A stretch of 30,588 nucleotides of DNA from an uncultured Oscillospiraceae bacterium (GCA_934589325.1 CAKTNU010000003.1:1-30588); one strand, 5' to 3'; counted from the first letter of the stretch, positions 1 through 9,311 are shown. Translations and numbers: made by a program. The notes: a model not told the origin generated them from the sequence alone.

Positions 1-173
1 ACACCATACTCGCCCGCGACATCCGCCTCGAGGTCACACATGACGAGATAAAGGCATGGGCTGTCCAGTTCTGCTCCAATCCCGATAAGCTCTCCCGCAA
101 CCCCGAGCCGCTGTCCGTGGATGACATCATCGGCATCTACGAGCGCGCACTCAAGAAGTACATTACCGACTGA
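1..173 (+). CDS. C-terminal fragment of an unrecognised protein
   Basis: An open frame enters from the left edge and ends at TGA 171-173, giving about 56 C-terminal residues that finish with ERALKKYITD. The fragment is mixed charged and hydrophobic with no membrane segment, and I do not recognise the family. A strong hairpin starts 12 bases after the stop, which supports this as the true end of a gene. No function is assigned because the diagnostic part lies outside the window. Confidence 0.6.
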   Translation, partial: TILARDIRLEVTHDEIKAWAVQFCSNPDKLSRNPEPLSVDDIIGIYERALKKYITD

Positions 174-185
174 TAAGTCTATAAA

Positions 186-226
186 AAAGCGGCCCATGCA
201 TCCAAATTGGATGCATGGGCCGCTTT
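186..226. terminator. Bidirectional terminator between convergent genes
   Basis: A perfect 18-bp inverted repeat (186-203 and 209-226, loop AAATT) has A-rich bases at its left foot and TTT at its right foot. It lies between the stop of the left-edge gene (173) and the stop of the convergent LysR gene (271), so it can serve both. Confidence 0.85.
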
Positions 227-270
227 GCGTTCCTCACAGTTTATTTTCCGCAGATGTGCCGCGCAGCAGG

Positions 271-1167
271 TCACACGAGCGGAGGCTTATCATAGAATTT
301 CAGGCAGCAGTCGCGTACATATTCCACTGCCGGCGGAAGCTGTCTGTCCGCCGACCACATGATATATATATCACGCACATGCATCTCGTCATCCAGCGGC
401 ACCGCGCAAATCGTCCCCGGCTCAAAACGCAGCATCGGAAGTATAGCTATGCCCTTCCCCAGGGATATCTGCGACAGCTGCTCTACCCAGTCGGCGGCAT
501 AGCGATCAATATTCGGGCGCAGACCGTGGCTGTGGAACATATCGTTTATCCATTTGTCAAGGTTGCGGTTCCTGTCGTAGCCGATCATCACCTCGCCTGC
601 AATATCCTCGACACGCAGGCTCGCACGCTCCGCCAGCGGGTGATAGGCCGGCAGCATGACATAAAGCTGCTGTTTTGCAAACGGCCGTACCTCCAGCCCC
701 TCGGTATCCTGAGTGCAGGAGAATGCAAGATCAACAGCGCCCCGCACCACGGCCTCCTCGAAATGCACCCGCTGGTGGTTCACTTCAAAGTTTATCGCAA
801 TATCCTTGAACTGCGGCAGCCGGGCAAAGGAGCTGAACATTTTGGGGACGAAGCGGTTGCAGTTGATGTATGAATAGGCAACGTTGACGATGCCTCCCAT
901 CGGGTTTCTGAGCTCTCTCATGCGCTCCTCAATATCATCTATCCCGTTTAGCACCGCCTTTGCCATCGGCAGCAGCTCAGCTCCGAAGCTAGTCAGCGCA
1001 ATGCGCTTGCCGCTCTCGCGCACAAACAGCGGCACATTCAGCTCATGCTCAAGGCTGCTTATCGCATAGCTCAGCGTCGACTGCGTGATGTACAGCTTCT
1101 GCGCCGCCTTAGTGAAATGCAGCGTCTCCGCGACCTCGACAAAATAGTTCAGCTGCTGTAATGTCAT
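271..1167 (-). CDS. LysR-family transcriptional regulator
   Basis: This 298-residue protein has the standard LysR length. The N-terminal winged helix-turn-helix (about residues 1-60) reads MTLQQLNYFVEVAE followed by FTKAAQKLYITQSTLSYAI, the family recognition helix. The remainder matches a periplasmic-binding-like co-inducer domain. GGAGG at 1175-1179 sits 7 bases before the ATG. The gene is divergent from the Fe-S flavoprotein at 1403, the usual arrangement for a LysR regulator and its target, and a dyad lies in the shared intergenic region. It probably controls the flavoprotein-hypA operon in response to an unidentified small molecule. Family certain; target inferred. Confidence 0.93.
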   Translation of the reverse strand: MTLQQLNYFVEVAETLHFTKAAQKLYITQSTLSYAISSLEHELNVPLFVRESGKRIALTSFGAELLPMAKAVLNGIDDIEERMRELRNPMGGIVNVAYSYINCNRFVPKMFSSFARLPQFKDIAINFEVNHQRVHFEEAVVRGAVDLAFSCTQDTEGLEVRPFAKQQLYVMLPAYHPLAERASLRVEDIAGEVMIGYDRNRNLDKWINDMFHSHGLRPNIDRYAADWVEQLSQISLGKGIAILPMLRFEPGTICAVPLDDEMHVRDIYIMWSADRQLPPAVEYVRDCCLKFYDKPPLV

Positions 1168-1199
1168 TTCTCTGCCTCCGTGTCTATACTTTTACCGTC

Positions 1200-1228
1200 A
1201 TTATATCAAGTCCTTCCCCACTCTGCAA
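1200..1228 (-). promoter_or_regulatory. Promoter of the LysR gene
   Basis: On the minus strand, TTGCAG (1223-1228) is separated by 17 bases from TATAAT (1200-1205), about 32 bases upstream of the LysR start codon. The -10 is perfect and the -35 matches at its key TTG. Confidence 0.65.
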
Positions 1229-1283
1229 GCCGTATTTCACCCCGCAGCGGTTCTGCCAAGCGGGACATTTACGGCTTTTGTGT

Positions 1284-1302
1284 AGTATATATCATATAAA
1301 CT
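1284..1302. promoter_or_regulatory. Dyad resembling a LysR-type recognition site
   Basis: AGTATATAT and ATATAAACT flank a single central C, with 8 of 9 positions complementary. The centre (1293) is about 66 bases upstream of the start point predicted from the -10 at 1347-1352. LysR-family activators typically bind their primary recognition site near -65. Binding is inferred. Confidence 0.5.
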
Positions 1303-1323
1303 GCCAAAAATCAGTCCAAACGC

Positions 1324-1352
1324 TTGTCAAGATGCTGTCAATCAAGTATAAT
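1324..1352 (+). promoter_or_regulatory. Promoter of the flavoprotein-hypA operon
   Basis: TTGTCA (1324-1329), a 17-base spacer and TATAAT (1347-1352). The start codon is about 50 bases downstream, leaving a short leader with the ribosome binding site GAGGGAGAG at 1388-1396. Confidence 0.8.
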
Positions 1353-1402
1353 CAAAGCAGCGTTTGATACTAAATTTTCTATTGAACGAGGGAGAGAAAC
1401 GT

Positions 1403-4084
1403 ATGGCTCAGCTGCGACCCAAGATAGTGAAGCTCGCCAAGATAATAGGCGGCGCTTCCGGTATGCTCGTCAAGATAGACGAGAACGCCCCCGAATACTA
1501 CTGCATGGCCGACATCGTCTCTGACGACGAGGCCGACATTGCCATTGCCGCCGGTCTGCGCAAGGAGCGCACAGCCGGATATCTGGCAGGCAAGGTCGGC
1601 AAGACTGTCGCCGAGATACAGCCCGCACTCGATAATCTCGTGTACTACGGCGTTTTCCGCCGCGTGTACAGCGAGGAGCTCGGCGAGGACACCTATTTCA
1701 TGCAGATATTTGCCCCCGGCATCCTTGAAATGATGGTCAACAATCAGCCTCTCATGGCCGCGCATCCCGAAGTAGGCCGCGCCTTTGAGGAGTACACCCG
1801 TCTGCGCATGCAGGCAATGGGTCCGATACTGCCCGACGGATATGGTCTTATGCGTGTCATTCCCGTCGAGAGTGCTATCGAGGGCATCCCCGGTGTTACC
1901 GAGGATGAGCGCCTTTCCTATTATCTCAATAAGTATGACACCTTCTCCGTCTCCCCCTGCTCCTGCCGCGCATCCCGCACCCTGCTGGGCGACGGCTGCG
2001 GCCACCTCGCCGAGGATATGTGTGTGCAGATGGGCAAAGGCGCGGAGCACTACATCCGCTCCGGCCGTGCGCGTCAGATAAGCCGCGAGGAGGCCTATGA
2101 GATAATAAAGCGCGCTGAAGAGAACGGGCTCATGCATGACATTCCGAACATTGAGGGTGTCGGAGAGACCTCAGCCATCTGCAACTGCTGTGCATGCGCA
2201 TGCTTCGGCCTGCGGGCCGGCATGATGTTCGGCGCACGTGACGCAATACGTTCCAACTTTGTCGCCGAGGTCGACGAGGCCAAGTGCGTAGCCTGCGCCC
2301 AGTGCGTCGAGGTATGTCCCGGCAACGCGCTGAAGCTCGGCCAGAAGCTCTGCTCCACAAACGACACCTCCGCCCCGAAATATACCAAGATAACCGAGAC
2401 CTTTAACTTTGCCAAGGCTGTCAACGAAAATTACCGCGAGAACCGCGAGGATGTCATGCCCAGCGGCACTGCTCCCTGCAAAGCAGCATGTCCCGCACAT
2501 ATCCCCGTACAGGGCTACCTCAAGCTCGCCGCACAGGGGCGTTATACAGAGGCTCTTGAGCTCATCAAGACCGAAAATCCCTTCCCTGCCGTCTGCGGAC
2601 GCATCTGCAACAAGCGCTGCGAGGCCGAGTGTACCCGCGGCGATGTCGACGAGGCCGTCGCCATAGATGAGGTCAAGCGCTTCATCGCTGACCATGATAT
2701 GCACGAATCTACCAGATTTGTCCCGAAGATGGTCAACCAGATAGGCCGGCCGTACACCGAGAAGATAGCCGTCATCGGCGCAGGCCCAGCCGGTATGAGC
2801 TGTGCCTACTACCTCGCTGTCAAGGGCTATCCTGTCACCGTGTTTGACCGCAGCCCTGTCCCCGGCGGCATGCTCACACTGGGCATCCCCTCCTTCCGTC
2901 TGGAGAAGGATGTCCTCAACGCCGAGATAGACATCCTCAAAGAGATGGGGATCGAGTTCCGGTGCGGAGTCGAGGTCGGCAAGGACGTCACCATTCAGCA
3001 GCTCCGTGACGAGGGCTATAAGGGCTTTTATCTCGCGATCGGCGCGCAGAGATCTGCAAAACTCAATGTCCCCGGCGAGGAGCTTGAGGGCGTGTTCGGC
3101 GGCGTAGACTTCCTGCGCGAGGTCAATCTCGACAGGAAGCCCGCGATCGGCAAAAAATGTGCCGTTATCGGCGGCGGCAATGTCGCAATGGACGTCTGCC
3201 GCAGTGCTGTACGTCTCGGCGCGGACGAAACCTACATAATCTACCGCCGCTCCCAGAGCGAGATGCCAGCTGATCCCGAAGAGGTCAAGGAGGCTCGCGA
3301 GGAAGGCGTGCGGTTCCGCTTCCTCAATGCTCCCGTTGAAATCGAGGGCAAGGACGTCAAGGTCTGCGCCATAAAGGTCGAACTGATGGAACTGGGCGAG
3401 CCCGATGAAAAAGGCCGCCGCAGACCCGTCGGCACAGGTAAATATGAGCGCATCGAGGTAGACAGCGTTATCGGCGCCGTCGGTCAGACCGTTGATTGGG
3501 GCACACTCGACGTCGGCGCACTCAAGACCACGAAGAAGAACACCGCCGAGGCCGACGCGCTCACCTATCAGACCGCCCAGCCTGACATTTTCGTCGGCGG
3601 TGACTGCTTCACCGGCCCGAAATTCGCCATTGATGCGATAGCCGCCGGCAAGGAAGCCGCCATTTCTCTGCACCGCTATGTGCATCCCGGGCAGACTCTC
3701 ACTGCCGGCCGTGATCGCCGCGAGTATCATGCACTCGACAAGGAGCATGCGCTAATCGGCGTCGGCGGCTTTGACAAAGAGCACCGTCAGACTCCGGGCT
3801 ACAACGCCGCGAAAGCCAAGACCTTCTCCGATGCCCGCGTCACATTTACCGAAGAGCAGGTTCGCAGGGAATGTGCCCGCTGCCTAGGCTGCGGCGCGAC
3901 CAAGGTCGACAGCTATCTCTGCATCGGCTGCGGCCTCTGCACTACCAAATGCAAGTTTGACGCAATACATCTCAAGAAGGTGCGCGACTGGCATGCCGCC
4001 CCCTTTGAGGCAATGCCCATAAAGGTCGCCGAAAATCTTGTAAAGCGTACCGGCGGCATAGTCAAGAAGGCGGTCACGAAATAA
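1403..4084 (+). CDS. Multidomain Fe-S flavoprotein, GltD/NfnL-type NAD(P)H oxidoreductase
   Basis: The 893-residue start at 1403 (MAQLRPK) is preferred over an in-frame ATG at 1364 because GAGGGAGAG lies just upstream of it. Residues 1-290 form a region with a winged-helix-like start and Cys clusters at about 186-207 and 260-267 (ICNCCACAC). A 4Fe-4S motif CVACAQCVEVC follows at 295-305. A GltD-type Cys-rich Fe-S domain spans about 355-415. The FAD/NAD(P) part has GAGPAG at 459-464, GGGNVAMD at 590-597, and FVGGDCFTGP as the second FAD contact. Another Cys-rich ferredoxin segment (CARCLGCG, then CIGCGLCTTKC) lies near the C-terminus. It should pass electrons between NAD(P)H and an Fe-S partner such as ferredoxin. 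The partner is unknown. It overlaps hypA by one base. Confidence 0.85.
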   Translation: MAQLRPKIVKLAKIIGGASGMLVKIDENAPEYYCMADIVSDDEADIAIAAGLRKERTAGYLAGKVGKTVAEIQPALDNLVYYGVFRRVYSEELGEDTYFMQIFAPGILEMMVNNQPLMAAHPEVGRAFEEYTRLRMQAMGPILPDGYGLMRVIPVESAIEGIPGVTEDERLSYYLNKYDTFSVSPCSCRASRTLLGDGCGHLAEDMCVQMGKGAEHYIRSGRARQISREEAYEIIKRAEENGLMHDIPNIEGVGETSAICNCCACACFGLRAGMMFGARDAIRSNFVAEVDEAKCVACAQCVEVCPGNALKLGQKLCSTNDTSAPKYTKITETFNFAKAVNENYRENREDVMPSGTAPCKAACPAHIPVQGYLKLAAQGRYTEALELIKTENPFPAVCGRICNKRCEAECTRGDVDEAVAIDEVKRFIADHDMHESTRFVPKMVNQIGRPYTEKIAVIGAGPAGMSCAYYLAVKGYPVTVFDRSPVPGGMLTLGIPSFRLEKDVLNAEIDILKEMGIEFRCGVEVGKDVTIQQLRDEGYKGFYLAIGAQRSAKLNVPGEELEGVFGGVDFLREVNLDRKPAIGKKCAVIGGGNVAMDVCRSAVRLGADETYIIYRRSQSEMPADPEEVKEAREEGVRFRFLNAPVEIEGKDVKVCAIKVELMELGEPDEKGRRRPVGTGKYERIEVDSVIGAVGQTVDWGTLDVGALKTTKKNTAEADALTYQTAQPDIFVGGDCFTGPKFAIDAIAAGKEAAISLHRYVHPGQTLTAGRDRREYHALDKEHALIGVGGFDKEHRQTPGYNAAKAKTFSDARVTFTEEQVRRECARCLGCGATKVDSYLCIGCGLCTTKCKFDAIHLKKVRDWHAAPFEAMPIKVAENLVKRTGGIVKKAVTK

Positions 4085-4425
4085 TGCACGAGCTTGGCAT
4101 CTGTGACGCGCTGCTCAAGATGGTCGACGGCATTGCCAAGGACGAGCAGCTCGTCTGCGTGAAAAAAATAAGCGTAGAAGTCGGCTCCCTGTCCGGTGTT
4201 GTCCCGGCATACCTCGCCGATTGCTGGGAGGCCGTGACCGACGGCACGCCGTATCAAACCGCCGAATTTGTCGTTGAGACCCTGCCCGGCACCGCACAGT
4301 GTATCGACTGCGGCGAGAAATTCACCGCGGATCTCGAAAACCTGATCTGCCCCCGCTGCGGCAGCAGGAAGCTCACCCCGCTGTCCGGCCGCGGCCTGAC
4401 CCTAAAAGAGATCGAAGCGGAATAA
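4084..4425 (+). CDS. hypA: HypA-family nickel metallochaperone
   Basis: This 113-residue protein has the usual HypA/HybF length. It begins MHELGICDALL, carrying the N-terminal His2 that binds nickel in this family. The zinc site is the pair CIDCG and CPRCG near residues 73-95. HypA delivers nickel for [NiFe] hydrogenase maturation. Its ATG overlaps the TAA of the flavoprotein by one base, so translation is probably coupled. No hypB-F or [NiFe] hydrogenase gene lies in the window, and the only hydrogenase here is an [FeFe] type that does not need HypA. Its client must be elsewhere in the genome, or it has another role. Family call strong. Confidence 0.92.
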   Translation: MHELGICDALLKMVDGIAKDEQLVCVKKISVEVGSLSGVVPAYLADCWEAVTDGTPYQTAEFVVETLPGTAQCIDCGEKFTADLENLICPRCGSRKLTPLSGRGLTLKEIEAE

Positions 4426-4434
4426 AGATAAGCT

Positions 4435-4471
4435 TTCAGCCGAGACCCGCTGCGCTGGGCTCTCGGCTGAA
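4435..4471 (+). other. Stable hairpin after hypA without a T-run
   Basis: TTCAGCCGAGA (4435-4445) pairs with TCTCGGCTGAA (4461-4471) around a GC-rich loop. It begins 10 bases after the hypA stop and is followed by GGGGCGG, so it is not a standard intrinsic terminator. It may protect the 3' end of the transcript or pause transcription. Confidence 0.5.
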
Positions 4472-4520
4472 GGGGCGGCTCGCTGCGGCGCGAACTCTGC
4501 GAGGCTTCTTTGATAAACTA

Positions 4521-4553
4521 AAAACGAGGACTGTAACATACAGTCCTCGTTTT
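4521..4553. terminator. Bidirectional terminator between hypA and the E2-like gene
   Basis: A perfect 15-bp inverted repeat (4521-4535 and 4539-4553) has AAAA at one foot and TTTT at the other. It lies between the convergent stops at 4425 and 4592. Confidence 0.85.
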
Positions 4554-4591
4554 CATATATTCATGCTGTCAAAACACTGCAGGTGCGTACC

Positions 4592-5470
4592 TTAGAACAC
4601 GTCCTCAACGACCTTAGACGGCGGGGTCTCAACTATTTCGGGGTGCTGGCAGATATAGCGGAAGGCCTGAAGGAACTGGGCGTAGTAATGTCCGTCGACG
4701 GTGCGTTCGTCCATAACGAACTTGCAGTCGACGTACTTCCGGTCGACCATATTGCCGTGCCGGTCAAGCTCATACGCATGCCGTTTTGCGCCAAAGGAGA
4801 TGAACACGGGCAGAGTGCCGAAGTTATAGATATGGTGGTAGACAGGCCCGATACGGAGCGAACCCAGATCGGTGATTATCATTGAGCCGTGGAAGGGACT
4901 GGCATCGAGCAGGCTCTGCGGCAGCAGACCAAAGTAATCCAGTATGCGGACTATCGTCAGCGCAAAGCGGAGCAGGAAGCGCGGAGCCTTGCAGAATGCC
5001 TCCGCAACATCCTCGGTATTGTTGTTGCCCTCGACGGTCTTTATTTCGTCTATTTTTTCGTTCATCTTACGATAGACATCCAGAACCGTATCCGTCGGCT
5101 CAAAGACTACCTTTATCGTCGTCTCCGTCGCATCAATGGCAAGAGAGCGCTTGACGGTCATGACGACCTCGATATTGTCCCTCGCGTATATTCTGCGGCC
5201 GACGACAAAGCGGTTCATGCCGGGCAGCATTGAAACGCCGCGTATATACGCCGCAATTATAAAATGCAGTATGCCTATGCCCTTATAGCCGTCGACTCTC
5301 AGCTTGCGCAGACGGCGATCCACCTCGGAGACCTCAAAAGACTCCTCATACTGATTGCACGCGTCGTTTCTGGTGGGCATTATAAACGGGACGAACTTTG
5401 CAAATGCCGGGAGTGAACGCAGCAGACGTCCCTCCTTGCGGTCGCCGAAGCGACGCTTGTATCTGCTCAT
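4592..5470 (-). CDS. Lipoyl-less E2-like acyltransferase-fold protein
   Basis: The 292-residue start at 5470 (MSRYKRRFG) is chosen because GGAGGGG lies just upstream. A longer frame to 5515 would begin inside the predicted -10. The C-terminal half resembles the catalytic domain of 2-oxoacid dehydrogenase E2 subunits: SMIITDLGSL, FGTLPVFISFGAK, and a terminal MDERTVDGHYYAQFLQ that aligns with the E2 motif DHRxxDGxxxAxFL. There is no lipoyl domain and no subunit-binding domain. The catalytic His is replaced by Glu255 in DERTVDG, while Asp259 and Gly260 remain. Classical E2 or chloramphenicol-acetyltransferase chemistry is therefore unlikely without another base. The gene is monocistronic and far from the dehydrogenase operon that carries a normal E2. 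Function unknown. Confidence 0.78.
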   Translation of the reverse strand: MSRYKRRFGDRKEGRLLRSLPAFAKFVPFIMPTRNDACNQYEESFEVSEVDRRLRKLRVDGYKGIGILHFIIAAYIRGVSMLPGMNRFVVGRRIYARDNIEVVMTVKRSLAIDATETTIKVVFEPTDTVLDVYRKMNEKIDEIKTVEGNNNTEDVAEAFCKAPRFLLRFALTIVRILDYFGLLPQSLLDASPFHGSMIITDLGSLRIGPVYHHIYNFGTLPVFISFGAKRHAYELDRHGNMVDRKYVDCKFVMDERTVDGHYYAQFLQAFRYICQHPEIVETPPSKVVEDVF

Positions 5471-5513
5471 ATGTATCCCCTCCGAATAAAGTTTCAATTT
5501 TTTAAGCATTGCC

Positions 5514-5542
5514 ATTATACAGGCTTTGCGTCAATATTACAA
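5514..5542 (-). promoter_or_regulatory. Promoter of the E2-like gene
   Basis: On the minus strand, TTGTAA (5537-5542), a 17-base spacer and TATAAT (5514-5519), about 44 bases upstream of the chosen ATG. The flanking DNA is AT-rich. Confidence 0.7.
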
Positions 5543-5598
5543 GAGCAATATTCAATAAATGCTTAAATTTTGTTAAATTTTCAAAAACCGGCAGCGTG

Positions 5599-6522
5599 TC
5601 ATAGCATTGCCAGTATCTCTTCGAGCCCGAAGCTGCCCATCGGTGCAAGCCTTCCCTCCCGGTCAAGCGCACGGATACCGTCCTTGCCGGCAAGCATGGC
5701 GCTGCAGGTCTCACCCTCCTGAAGTATAAGCTCATCAAGCGCGAAATCATGACGGAACAGCCAGACGTCCTCAAATCTGCCCGGAACACGGCGCGATGCT
5801 ACTCGTTCTCCGCACATCTCATTCAGGATCAGCCCCGTCTCCTCGCGTACCTCGCGCAGCGCGGCCGAGAGGCTGTCGTCCCCGGCCAGCGCCGATCCGC
5901 CGGTGCACTCCCACATATTCGGGAAACCTTTGTTCGGCGAACGCTTGGTCAGAAGATACTCTCCATCACGGTTTTTTATCCACACATATACAACAAGGTG
6001 GTACTCTCCGTCTCCCATCGGATCGGAGCGTCTATGCAGTCGCCCGGTCTGGCAGCGGTCGGCATCGTACACATCCCACAGCTCATCCCCGCCGCACTGC
6101 CGGTTCAGCCAGCTCTGCACCTGACGGAACAGAAGCGGCTGTATCTCGGGATAGGTCAGCTGTCCCCTGTCGGGCAGCATATCAAACAGCTTTGTCTCCG
6201 CTATCTCCGACTCCGGAAGCTCACCGATCATATCGATCTCCGCAAAGTACAGCATGCCATAGTCGGTAATGCCGTCCTCCTCAACACTGTATACGCACAC
6301 CCGGTCGACCGTGAATATCTCGGCTCCCGTCTCCTCATACAGCTCGCGGCGCACCGCGGAGTCGATATCCTCGCCCGGTTCGCGGTGTCCGCCAGGCAGT
6401 TCCCATGTGCCGCGCTGCTTGTGTCGGCTAAGCACCCACCGCCCGCCGCAGCGTGCCGCAGCAACTGCGTATTTCAGCGGCACTTCTGCGTCTGCGCCGC
6501 AAAATTCAACACATATATCCAT
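5599..6522 (-). CDS. Tandem Nudix hydrolase, two domains in one chain
   Basis: This 307-residue protein has two Nudix domains. The first is complete: G45-x5-E51-x7-REL-x-EE-x-GA through residue 67. The second box (209-231) reads GSALAGD then [16 protein letters not shown], with Asp215 where the consensus has Glu. The catalytic REVREETG part is intact. Around the second domain, [14 protein letters not shown] and YHLVVYVWI resemble the isopentenyl-diphosphate-isomerase-like branch of Nudix proteins, while the first resembles MutT/ADP-ribose-type enzymes. Nudix enzymes hydrolyse nucleoside diphosphates linked to another moiety. The substrate cannot be told from sequence. GGAGGAG precedes the ATG. 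The gene is divergent from enolase and shares an intergenic palindrome with it. Confidence 0.88.
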   Translation of the reverse strand: MDICVEFCGADAEVPLKYAVAAARCGGRWVLSRHKQRGTWELPGGHREPGEDIDSAVRRELYEETGAEIFTVDRVCVYSVEEDGITDYGMLYFAEIDMIGELPESEIAETKLFDMLPDRGQLTYPEIQPLLFRQVQSWLNRQCGGDELWDVYDADRCQTGRLHRRSDPMGDGEYHLVVYVWIKNRDGEYLLTKRSPNKGFPNMWECTGGSALAGDDSLSAALREVREETGLILNEMCGERVASRRVPGRFEDVWLFRHDFALDELILQEGETCSAMLAGKDGIRALDREGRLAPMGSFGLEEILAML

Positions 6523-6554
6523 AAATACTCCTCCGTATGAAGGCTTTTTTAAAG

Positions 6555-6582
6555 ATTATACCAATTAGGCTATTGGTATAAT
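6555..6582. promoter_or_regulatory. Perfect palindrome in the Nudix-enolase divergent region
   Basis: ATTATACCAAT (6555-6565) and ATTGGTATAAT (6572-6582) form a perfect 11-bp inverted repeat around TAGGCT. Each arm ends in an outward-facing TATAAT, so the site may combine -10 elements with an operator. Neither TATAAT has a convincing -35 at 17 bases. The half-site TTGGTAT also occurs in the operators at 20272 and 20339. Confidence 0.5.
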
Positions 6583-6613
6583 AATATTGTTTGCCGCAAA
6601 AATCAAGTCGCTC

Positions 6614-6642
6614 TTTATTTTTTCGCGCAAATAGGGTATAAT
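6614..6642 (+). promoter_or_regulatory. Probable enolase promoter
   Basis: A perfect -10 TATAAT lies at 6637-6642, about 32 bases before the enolase ATG. The -35 position (TTTATT, 6614-6619) is weak. The following ribosome binding site AAGGAGG is strong. Confidence 0.6.
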
Positions 6643-6661
6643 CCCGGTATAAGCCATATAA

Positions 6662-7963
<1,302 letters not shown>

Positions 7964-7976
7964 TGCACAAATATGA

Positions 7977-8020
7977 AAACAGCCCTTGCGGATTTGCTCC
8001 GCAAGGGCTGTTTGTTTTTT
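7977..8020. terminator. Strong terminator after enolase, shared with the convergent GH13 gene
   Basis: A perfect 16-bp stem (7977-7992 and 7998-8013, loop TTTGC) is followed on the plus strand by G and six T. The minus-strand side continues as TTTTCAT, so it can also end the GH13 transcript (stop at 8034). Confidence 0.9.
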
Positions 8021-8033
8021 GTCTTGTTCCCGC

Positions 8034-9311
8034 TCACACTTCAAATATCACAGGTGCGCCGTGGCAGGAATACTTGCCGTTTTTGACTTTGGCGGTGCCG
8101 CCGGTCACCAGATCGGTATACCTGCCGTCAGGTACGGGGACTTCTACGTCGGCGGACTTGGCATGCAGGCTGAACACTCCTACGAAGCGTTTGTCTCCGC
8201 TGCCGCGTTCGAGAACGGCGATGTCATTTTCATCGTCGGCCGATGCCAGGAAGTAATCCGAAGCACCGAAGCGCTGCTTCACCTCGTACAGCTGCCGGAG
8301 CAGCGCGGAAATATCCCGGCCGCCGCGGTCTATCGGCTCGCGCTCAAACAAGCTCGGTGCATGGTCGTTTTCAAACTCCTGCCCGGCATATATCAGCGTC
8401 GTCCCCTTGAGGAAGTACAGGAATGACGTGAAATTCTCAAGCTCGGCCTGTCCCTTCACAAATGAGCATATGCGCGGCTGGTCATGATTTTCGAGGAAGC
8501 GGAGCTTATTGTAATTTGCGGGATATATCGCCTCCTGAAAATTCAGCATATCTAGGTAATGGCTCAGCACGATTTCGCCGCGCAGGTACTTGTCAAAGGC
8601 CTCGCGGACATCGTATTCATACTCGATGTCAAACGCCTCAAACTCATCATAGTCAAGTGCGGAATAGATACCGCGGCGGCGGGCATAGCAGCCGTAGCTC
8701 TGGTGCACGGTCTCCGCAAGCCATATGCAGTCGGGATTCACGCGCTCCACCGCGGCTCTCGCCCTGCGCCAAAACTCCAGCGGCACAAAGGACGCAACGT
8801 CACAGCGGAACCCGTCGACTATCTTCGCCCACATCACGAGCGAATCTATCTGATAATCCCACAGGGCACGGTTATTATAATCCAGATCAATAACGTCCGC
8901 CCAGTCGCCTATCTTGTTTCCGGGGCGGCCGTCACTGCCGTGATAGAACCACTCTGGATGCCCGGCATACAGCGTTGAATCCGGCGAGGTGTGGTTATAC
9001 ACAACGTCTATCATGCATTTCATGCCTCGCTCATGGATAGCGTCGACCAGTGTACAAAAATCCTCCATCGAACCGTATGCTGGGTTTACGCTGCGGTAAT
9101 CGCGGTTCGCGTATGGGCAGCCGAGGCTCCCCTTTTTCCCCGCAACCCCGATAGGGTGTATCGGCATGAACCAGATTATATCCGTCCCAAGCGCCTTTAT
9201 ACGGTCAAGATCGGGGATGACGGCGCGGAACGTCCCCTCCGGCGTATGATTGCGGACGTATATCGAATATATGACCTGTCTTTGAAGCTGTGTATCGGTA
9301 TTGACTGCCAT
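8034..9311 (-). CDS. Cytoplasmic GH13 alpha-amylase-family enzyme
   Basis: The 425-residue start at 9311 (MAVNTDTQ) is chosen because AGGAGG sits 7 bases upstream. The four GH13 conserved regions are present: DVVYNH (residues 102-107), GFRCDVAS with nucleophile Asp171, IWLAETVH with acid/base Glu200, and FLENHDQPR with Asp277. There is no signal peptide or membrane segment, so it acts on imported alpha-glucans or oligosaccharides. A small C-terminal beta domain closes the chain. The subfamily and product are not determinable here. It follows the YesN-like regulator but is separated by a terminator and has its own promoter. It may still serve the neighbouring sugar uptake system. Confidence 0.9.
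   Translation of the reverse strand: MAVNTDTQLQRQVIYSIYVRNHTPEGTFRAVIPDLDRIKALGTDIIWFMPIHPIGVAGKKGSLGCPYANRDYRSVNPAYGSMEDFCTLVDAIHERGMKCMIDVVYNHTSPDSTLYAGHPEWFYHGSDGRPGNKIGDWADVIDLDYNNRALWDYQIDSLVMWAKIVDGFRCDVASFVPLEFWRRARAAVERVNPDCIWLAETVHQSYGCYARRRGIYSALDYDEFEAFDIEYEYDVREAFDKYLRGEIVLSHYLDMLNFQEAIYPANYNKLRFLENHDQPRICSFVKGQAELENFTSFLYFLKGTTLIYAGQEFENDHAPSLFEREPIDRGGRDISALLRQLYEVKQRFGASDYFLASADDENDIAVLERGSGDKRFVGVFSLHAKSADVEVPVPDGRYTDLVTGGTAKVKNGKYSCHGAPVIFEV

Noticed and set aside
186..226. The 18-bp inverted repeat considered as a mobile-element end or recombination site
   Set aside because: It lies between two convergent stops with A and T runs at its feet and has no target duplication or transposase nearby. 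A terminator explains it fully.
2171..3748. An open frame of about 525 codons antisense to the flavoprotein
   Set aside because: It mirrors the codons of a certain gene and has no promoter or start signal of its own.
4084..4425. hypA taken as evidence for a [NiFe] hydrogenase in this window
   Set aside because: No [NiFe] subunit or other hyp gene is visible, and the hydrogenase at 26694 is an [FeFe] type.
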